From: Pseudomonadota bacterium
GTDB taxonomy: Bacteria > Desulfobacterota > Desulfobacteria > Desulfobacterales > Desulfobacteraceae
NCBI GenBank assembly: GCA_018812385.1
Contig: JAHJDU010000470.1
Span: 1 to 18,190 of the forward strand
Direction of reading: 5' to 3'
DNA: 18,190 bases
This document shows, piece by piece, positions 13,563 through 18,190 of this stretch. The notes below the pieces were generated by a model that was not told the origin of the DNA, did not search any database, and worked only from the letters and a program-made list of their open reading frames with translations. The first letter of the stretch is position 1. Every line of letters starts with the position of its first letter. A program made the position numbers and the translations under genes.

Positions 13563-14813
13563 ATGGGGTATAACAAGGAAGTCATTATCATCGGAGGCGG
13601 GGTCATCGGTCTTGCCTGCGCTCATTATTTAATTGAAAAAGGAGCAAGTGTCAGAATCGTTGAAAAAGATGAAATCGGGGGTGGTGCATCCCATGGAAAC
13701 TGTGGCCTGCTTTATTTCAGTGATGTCATACCTTTGTGTTCTCCTGGAACGGTCAGCCATGAAATTGTAAAAACCCTGAAAAGGACCTCGCCTCTGTATA
13801 TAAAACCCACGCTGGATTACAAACTCTTGATATGGCTGTTAAAATTTGCTTCAAAATGCAATTCCTCCCATATGACACAGGCGGCCATGGGGAAATACGA
13901 AATACTGAATTACTCCATCAGCCTGTTTGATACATTACTGGCTCTGGACACTATGTGCTGCGATTTTGAAAAAAAAGGCATATTAGCCGTATTCAAGGAC
14001 AAGAAAAATTTTGAAAAATATCAAGCAACCAATGAATTTCTTGCCACCTATAATATGGAAGCCAGAAGAATTGATAAAAAAGAATTGCAGGAGATAGAAC
14101 CTGCCCTTAGAAATGATATTGCCGGAGCCTGGCTCAATGAAAATGACTGGCACCTCAAACCAGACATGCTCATGGCTTCCTGGCGAAAACACCTGAGCAA
14201 AAAAGGACTTATCATAGAAGAGCACTGCAACCTTTTAGGGTTTGAAATCAAAGGCAATACCCTTGTCGGAGTGAATACCATTAAAGGCAGTTTCAAGGCA
14301 GATGCCTTTGTACTGGCAACAGGGGCATGGGCGCCCCAGACCTTACAGCAATTAAAACTTGATCTGCCGGTTCAGCCGGGAAAGGGGTATAGCATCACCA
14401 TGGAAAGACCCGGCATATGTCCCACCTATCCCTGCTCTCTTTATGAAAAAAGTATGGTTGCCACCCCATGGAAAAGTGGCTATCGCCTGGGCGGAACCAT
14501 GGAATTTTCAGGGTATGATGATAAGTTGAACCCTAAACGCATTTCAAAGCTGATTTCAGGGGCAACTGCCTTTCTAAGGGAACCTTTGGGCCATCCGGTC
14601 ATCGAAGAATGGACCAGTTTTCGGCCAATGACCTATGATGACTTACCCATAATAGACAAAGCGCCCTCCTGGGAAAACCTGATCATAGCCACTGGTCACG
14701 GCATGCTGGGAATAACCCTGGCAACTGGAACCGGAAAACTTGTATGTGACATGGTTTACGGCAAGACACCGGAGATAAATGTCACACCCTTTGGTATCAG
14801 CCGGTTCAGGTAA
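13563..14813 (+). CDS. FAD-dependent oxidoreductase, DadA-like (D-amino-acid dehydrogenase family)
   Basis: This 416-residue DAO-family protein likely oxidises an amine or D-amino-acid-type substrate and passes electrons to the respiratory chain or a ferredoxin-like partner. It has the N-terminal dinucleotide-binding motif IIIGGGVIGLACAHYL (8-23), the family stretch GGGASHGNCGLL (39-50, usually GNAG) and ADAFVLATGAWAP about two-thirds through. VQPGKGYSI follows, and TGHGMLGITLATGTGKLVCD ends the protein as in DadA and glycine oxidase relatives. AAAGGAAAA upstream serves as ribosome-binding site. It follows the TIM-barrel gene by 66 bp and precedes the MFS transporter by 24 bp, so the three are probably one transcript. 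Candidate substrates include D-amino acids, hydroxyproline-type imino acids or N-methylglycine derivatives; none can be chosen from sequence alone. Confidence 0.87.
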   Translation: MGYNKEVIIIGGGVIGLACAHYLIEKGASVRIVEKDEIGGGASHGNCGLLYFSDVIPLCSPGTVSHEIVKTLKRTSPLYIKPTLDYKLLIWLLKFASKCNSSHMTQAAMGKYEILNYSISLFDTLLALDTMCCDFEKKGILAVFKDKKNFEKYQATNEFLATYNMEARRIDKKELQEIEPALRNDIAGAWLNENDWHLKPDMLMASWRKHLSKKGLIIEEHCNLLGFEIKGNTLVGVNTIKGSFKADAFVLATGAWAPQTLQQLKLDLPVQPGKGYSITMERPGICPTYPCSLYEKSMVATPWKSGYRLGGTMEFSGYDDKLNPKRISKLISGATAFLREPLGHPVIEEWTSFRPMTYDDLPIIDKAPSWENLIIATGHGMLGITLATGTGKLVCDMVYGKTPEINVTPFGISRFR

Positions 14814-14837
14814 AAAACCATCATTGGAAAATATAGT

Positions 14838-15923
14838 ATGACATCAATATTAAAATCGTTTGTTGCCCTATACACCTCAATGCTGCTATTGGCGATGAGT
14901 TTGGGGTTGCTGGCAACCGTTCTGAGTTTGAAATTAACCATTGAGGGATTTTCTACCCAAATGACGGGTATGATCTTAACCTCTTATTTTATCGGTTCTG
15001 TAACAGGTGCCATTTACTGCCGCCCTCTTATAAGAAGCGTCGGGCACATCAGGGCTTTTACTGCGTTTGCCGCCCTTGCTACGGCCATGATCATGCTTCA
15101 TGGGTTTTATATTTCGGCTTTTGCATGGGCGGTTTTCAGATTTTTTACCGGTATAGCCACAATCGGACTGTTCATGGTCATAGAAAGCTGGTTCAATGAA
15201 TGTGCTCAACCCCAGACACGGGGAAGGGTTTTTTCCATATACATGGTTATGTGCTATCTGGGTGGCAGTGTTGGACAGCAGCTTCTCAACATTGGAGATA
15301 TAAAAGATCAAACCCTGTTTTTTGTGATTGGTTTTTTACTGGTATCCTGCATTATTCCCATTGCCTTAACCCATTCCATTCACCCTCAAATGCCAAAGAC
15401 TGAGCCCGTCAAGCTTAAAATTATTCTTAAAAAAGCCCCTTTGGGAATACTCGGATGTTTTACATCTGGTTTGGCAAGCAGCTCATTTTACACCATGGGG
15501 CCGATATTTTGCCATCAAACAAATCTAAGTGTTTCCCAGATATCATATTTCATGGCCATCACTGTATTGGGAGGGCTTTTGTTCCAGTGGCCCCTGGGTT
15601 TGTTTTCAGATCGGTTTGACAGATCAAAGGTAATTCCTGTTTTAGGCGGTGTTTTTGCAGTAATCAGCGCCTTGATGATTGTGGCTTCTCAAGGCACATT
15701 CTGGGTTTTTATGGCAGCGACGGCTATGTTTGGTGGAATTATGTTCACCATTTATCCGGCTGCTGTGGCAAGAGCCCATGATATGTTTGAGCCTAAGGAT
15801 GTGGTTAATGTCAGCTCTGCTCTTTTGCTTTTCTATGGTATTGGTTCTGTGATAGGTCCCATTGCTGCATCATCAGTCATGGGACTGCTGGACACGCCAT
15901 ATGGGTTCTTTATTTATTTTTAA
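14838..15923 (+). CDS. MFS transporter (YcaD-like), probably truncated by an in-frame TAA
   Basis: This inner-membrane secondary transporter of the major facilitator superfamily resembles the YcaD group. It starts with MTSILKSFVALYTSMLLLAMSLGLLATVLSLK and shows MTGMILTSYFIGSV followed by CRPLIRSVGHIR, FTGIATIGLFMVIESWFNEC, and GLFSDRFDRSKVIPVLGGV in the second half. Hydrophobic helices fill the sequence. The ORF ends at TAA 15921-15923 after 361 residues, inside the last expected membrane segment. The same frame then continues for 64 codons with family-like sequence, so the natural protein was probably about 426 residues. The start has only a weak TTGGAAA site. The position suggests it carries the substrate or product of the neighbouring oxidoreductases. 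Confidence 0.82.
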   Translation: MTSILKSFVALYTSMLLLAMSLGLLATVLSLKLTIEGFSTQMTGMILTSYFIGSVTGAIYCRPLIRSVGHIRAFTAFAALATAMIMLHGFYISAFAWAVFRFFTGIATIGLFMVIESWFNECAQPQTRGRVFSIYMVMCYLGGSVGQQLLNIGDIKDQTLFFVIGFLLVSCIIPIALTHSIHPQMPKTEPVKLKIILKKAPLGILGCFTSGLASSSFYTMGPIFCHQTNLSVSQISYFMAITVLGGLLFQWPLGLFSDRFDRSKVIPVLGGVFAVISALMIVASQGTFWVFMAATAMFGGIMFTIYPAAVARAHDMFEPKDVVNVSSALLLFYGIGSVIGPIAASSVMGLLDTPYGFFIYF

Positions 15924-16118
15924 GGTGTCAGCGCCACCTTTGCACTGGTCTCTTTATTTTTAAGGCACAAAGAAATAGTTCGAATCATCCCCGTGGAAGA
16001 CCAGGTGAATTTTATGATCATGAAGCATACCACGCAAATGGCCTTACAAATTGACCCGCGCTCGGAAGTTGATCAAACAGAGCCGGAATTAAAAACAGAA
16101 GACTATTCAAATGCTTGA
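15924..16118 (+). pseudogene. Severed C-terminal end of the MFS transporter
   Basis: In frame with the MFS gene directly after its TAA, 64 sense codons encode GVSATFALVSLFLRHKEIV, the end of the last membrane helix, then IIPVEDQVNF and LQIDPRSEVD before TGA 16116-16118. The P(V)(E)(D)Q and DPR tail pattern is what I expect at the C-terminus of YcaD-type transporters. One base change in a codon such as TAT, TAC or AAA would explain the stop. TAA is not recoded as selenocysteine or pyrrolysine. Confidence 0.7.
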
Positions 16119-16227
16119 AGATAATTGTGTTGCCATTTCTAAAAAACTTCTTGCAGCCCCAAAACCGTCCTATATCCCGGAAGAGATTAACAAGGCCATA
16201 AGAGAAAAATTTAATATATTGTTATAA
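16111..16227 (+). CDS. Small ORF of 38 residues, possible methyltransferase tail fragment
   Basis: ATG 16111 overlaps the end of the MFS frame and runs to TAA 16225-16227, seven bp before the first possible start of the Fe-S protein. The peptide contains KKLLAAPKPSYIPEEINKAI and ends REKFNILL. This Pro-rich linker followed by a short acidic helix resembles the C-terminus of MttB-family (trimethylamine-type) methyltransferases, but I recall this only by pattern. There is no good ribosome-binding site. It is either a translated small protein coupled to the MFS stop, or a scrap left by deletion of a larger gene. Confidence 0.35.
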   Translation: MLEDNCVAISKKLLAAPKPSYIPEEINKAIREKFNILL

Positions 16228-16234
16228 TGGGAGA

Positions 16235-17227
16235 ATGAAAAATATGAACCTGCCTGATTTTTTAACCCCCTGGCTGGATCGTTTCTATGAACCCCTGGAA
16301 ATTGATCTTTTGCAGATACTTGCCGACAAACCACTTGAAAAAAAACAGATAGTAGCGCTTTTGAAAAAGAACAAAACCCTGAAAGATTATAATAATTTTG
16401 ATCTTTTTTTGGAAAGAGCCTGGCAAAGGGGTGTTATAAAACTTCTTGATGACCAACTGCTCGCACCGGAAGATTTCCATATCAGATTTGATTTTTGGGC
16501 ATTATTTGAAGGCTGGAAGGATCTGCCTGTTGAAATAAAGGACAAGTTAAACGATTGGGAATTAAATCATTACATTGCATCCCATGCCCAAAAAGCAGAA
16601 GACCTGAAAAACAAAAACCAAAGAGATCCTTACAAAATATATCCAGAATACCTTTTACTGAACGAGGTTAAGACTCTTTTCAAAAAAATATCTAAGTTTT
16701 ATTTATGGCCCTGCAATTGCAGGGCTATGATTGGAAACTGCGAAAAACCTGAATTCACCTGTATCAGATTTTCAAATACCAGGGGAATCGGGTGGGAGAT
16801 TTCAAGGGAAAAAGCCCTGGACATTGTAAAAGAGGCCAATAAAAATGGGTTGATGCAAATTGGTGAACTTGGGCTGGATAAACATGGCATGATTACAGGT
16901 GCTTTATGTAATTGCTGCAGTGACTGCTGCTTTCCCCATCAGCTCTCCCAAAAACTCAACGTTCAAAAATATTGGCCCATGAGCCGTTACCTGGCACAGC
17001 CTCCGACCCAGGACTGCATCAAATGCGGAAAATGTGTCCGGCGATGCCCTTTTGAAATCATATCCCAAAAAAAAGACATCAAAGAAAAAAAGCTCCTGGT
17101 TCCTGTAATTGATGCTGAACAATGCCGGGGATGCGGTGTCTGCGCCACAGGATGCCCTGAAGGTGCCATTAAAATGGAACAGATAAAGGAATCCGTGTTT
17201 GAAGAGAAAATAAAGGTACATGAATGA
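16235..17227 (+). CDS. Cysteine-rich ferredoxin-like protein, two C-terminal [4Fe-4S] motifs
   Basis: A 330-residue, probably cytoplasmic redox protein. Residues 20-80 are helical and winged-helix-like without cysteines. The middle carries CNCRAMIGNC and FTCI (C160, C162, C169, C176) and then CNCCSDCC (C225-C232), so further cluster binding is likely. The C-terminal third is a bacterial ferredoxin domain: CIKCGKCVRRCP (C261, C264, C267, C271) and CRGCGVCATGCP (C297, C300, C303, C307), consistent with two [4Fe-4S] clusters. The protein may ferry electrons for the DadA-like oxidoreductase or another enzyme of the cluster. ATG 16244 is a better start by ribosome-binding spacing (GGGAG at 16229-16233); ATG 16235 sits almost on that site. 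The stop overlaps the next start (ATGA), indicating coupling to the M20 hydrolase. The specific function is unknown. Confidence 0.82.
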   Translation: MKNMNLPDFLTPWLDRFYEPLEIDLLQILADKPLEKKQIVALLKKNKTLKDYNNFDLFLERAWQRGVIKLLDDQLLAPEDFHIRFDFWALFEGWKDLPVEIKDKLNDWELNHYIASHAQKAEDLKNKNQRDPYKIYPEYLLLNEVKTLFKKISKFYLWPCNCRAMIGNCEKPEFTCIRFSNTRGIGWEISREKALDIVKEANKNGLMQIGELGLDKHGMITGALCNCCSDCCFPHQLSQKLNVQKYWPMSRYLAQPPTQDCIKCGKCVRRCPFEIISQKKDIKEKKLLVPVIDAEQCRGCGVCATGCPEGAIKMEQIKESVFEEKIKVHE

Positions 17228-18190
17228 TGGACAACGTAAAATCAGCAATAATAGAAATCAAATCCGAGTTGATTGAATTTGCTCAGGAATTGATAAAGAT
17301 AAAGAGCTACTCCGGTGATGAGCAAGAGATAATCAAGCACATAAACGAGAAAATGAACCAACTTGATTATGACGAGGTGATCATTGATGCCATGGGAAAT
17401 ATTGTCGGTCGAATCGGAAATGGGAAAACAATCATTATGTTTGATTCCCATATAGATACGGTGGAAGTCAATGATGTTTCAGAGTGGACACATGATCCCT
17501 TTGAAGGTCATATTGAGGACGGCAGGCTCCATGGAAGAGGTTCCGTTGATATGAAATCGGCTGCAGCAGCCTCCATCTATGCAGGGGCTGTCGCAAAAAA
17601 AATGGGACTTCATATGGATAAAACAATATATGTATCCTGTACTGTGCTGGAAGAAGATTGCGATGGTGAAAACCTGAAACATTTATTTAATGAGTGCCGC
17701 ATTCATCCCGACTATATGATTATCTGCGAGCCATCCGGTAACAAGCTTGTTACAGGCCATAAGGGAAAAGCACAGATCGCCATTAAAACCCATGGCATAT
17801 CTGCCCATGGATCTGCCCCTGAAAAGGGATTAAATGCCATTTATGAAATGTCCCAAATTATACAGAGGATTGAAAAAACAAGTGAATCCCTTATGAAAGC
17901 GGAAGGGAAAAATGGTACATTAGTGGCCTCAAAAATTTCCAGTGTAAGTGCATCTTTAAATGCGGTTCCCTTTGAATGTGAAATATATCTGGACCGGCGC
18001 CTGGTATTGGGTGAAACAAAAAAAAACGTAAAAAAAGAAATGGATGCCATTATTGTAGGGAAAAAGGCATCATGGGAGATTGGCATCCTTAATCGTAAAT
18101 CCTGGACGGGAATGGATGTAATCTATCACCCGTTTCATTTGCCCTGGCAGATTGATCGTGATCATGTCCTTTCAAAGGCCTGTTTTAAAG
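17224..18190 (+). CDS. M20-family metallohydrolase, YgeY-like (partial, runs off window)
   Basis: This is the first 322 residues of a zinc-dependent amidohydrolase/peptidase of the M20/ArgE/DapE group. The metal-site segments are present: SHIDTV (75-80; H76, D78), the bridging aspartate in GRGSVDMK (D109) and EED (E143-E144, then CDG), followed by CEPSG. The lid domain begins around ISAHGSAPEKG. EEDCDG, HGSAPE(K)G, DRRL with GET, and SWTG followed by a Pro-Trp segment all resemble YgeY, the M20 hydrolase beside the xdhD-ygfK selenium-associated genes of E. coli. YgeY-type is therefore my preferred subfamily, though ArgE/DapE-like deacylases cannot be excluded. ATG 17224 overlaps the upstream stop; ATG 17227 is the next codon. 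The frame is open to base 18190. Confidence 0.85.
   Translation, partial: MMDNVKSAIIEIKSELIEFAQELIKIKSYSGDEQEIIKHINEKMNQLDYDEVIIDAMGNIVGRIGNGKTIIMFDSHIDTVEVNDVSEWTHDPFEGHIEDGRLHGRGSVDMKSAAAASIYAGAVAKKMGLHMDKTIYVSCTVLEEDCDGENLKHLFNECRIHPDYMIICEPSGNKLVTGHKGKAQIAIKTHGISAHGSAPEKGLNAIYEMSQIIQRIEKTSESLMKAEGKNGTLVASKISSVSASLNAVPFECEIYLDRRLVLGETKKNVKKEMDAIIVGKKASWEIGILNRKSWTGMDVIYHPFHLPWQIDRDHVLSKACFK

Noticed and set aside
15921..15923. Stop codon in the MFS gene as a recoded selenocysteine or pyrrolysine
   Set aside because: The codon is TAA; selenocysteine uses TGA and pyrrolysine TAG.

Overview
The window reads as bacterial chromosome from an anaerobe. The best guess is a sulfate-reducing Desulfobacterota of the Desulfobacterales type. 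This rests on moderate AT richness, a TRAP transporter with a Tat-exported binding protein, Fe-S-rich oxidoreductases and the style of the PAS/GGDEF sensor. The assignment is inferred from family resemblance; there is no rRNA or other marker gene here. I see no tRNA, rRNA, CRISPR array, intact insertion sequence or phage gene.

Layout on the + strand: (1) 1-284, promoter, a 17-bp palindrome and a possible leader peptide, then an XdhC-type molybdenum hydroxylase maturation factor (285-1328). (2) 1329-1885, a gene-poor stretch with promoter-like sites, repeats and a small frameshifted ORF. (3) 1886-4958, a TRAP transporter (DctP, DctQ, DctM), with two strong stem-loops between the binding protein and the permeases. 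(4) 4959-5201, a degraded second copy of the XdhC start plus repeats and a palindrome. (5) 5202-10531, a tightly packed three-gene molybdenum hydroxylase operon: 2Fe-2S subunit, Moco subunit, FAD subunit. The FAD subunit is split by an inserted GltD-like Fe-S/FAD/NAD(P)H module of about 470 residues. The operon ends in a clear intrinsic terminator. (6) 10637-10837, the broken remnant of a second GltD-like module. (7) 10871-12222, minus strand, a PAS-PAS-GGDEF diguanylate cyclase gene with a frameshift. (8) 12223-12545, a divergent promoter region. (9) 12546 to the window end, a second + strand cluster: TIM-barrel epimerase-like protein, DadA-like FAD oxidoreductase, MFS transporter cut by an in-frame TAA, a small ORF, a cysteine-rich ferredoxin-like protein, and an M20 hydrolase of YgeY type that runs off the window.

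Working model (inference): the TRAP system imports an organic acid or N-heterocycle. The molybdenum hydroxylase oxidises it, or reduces a derivative, with XdhC inserting the sulfurated cofactor. Electrons pass Moco, two [2Fe-2S], FAD, probably [4Fe-4S] clusters, and the GltD-like flavin to NAD(P). E. coli has a comparable set encoded separately (ygfK, ygfM, xdhD, with ygeY nearby), so the window may be a rearranged relative of that purine/selenium-associated locus. The substrate cannot be read from the sequence.

An unusual number of genes are broken (five candidates). Either the locus is decaying or the assembly carries indel/substitution errors; read-level checks would separate these.
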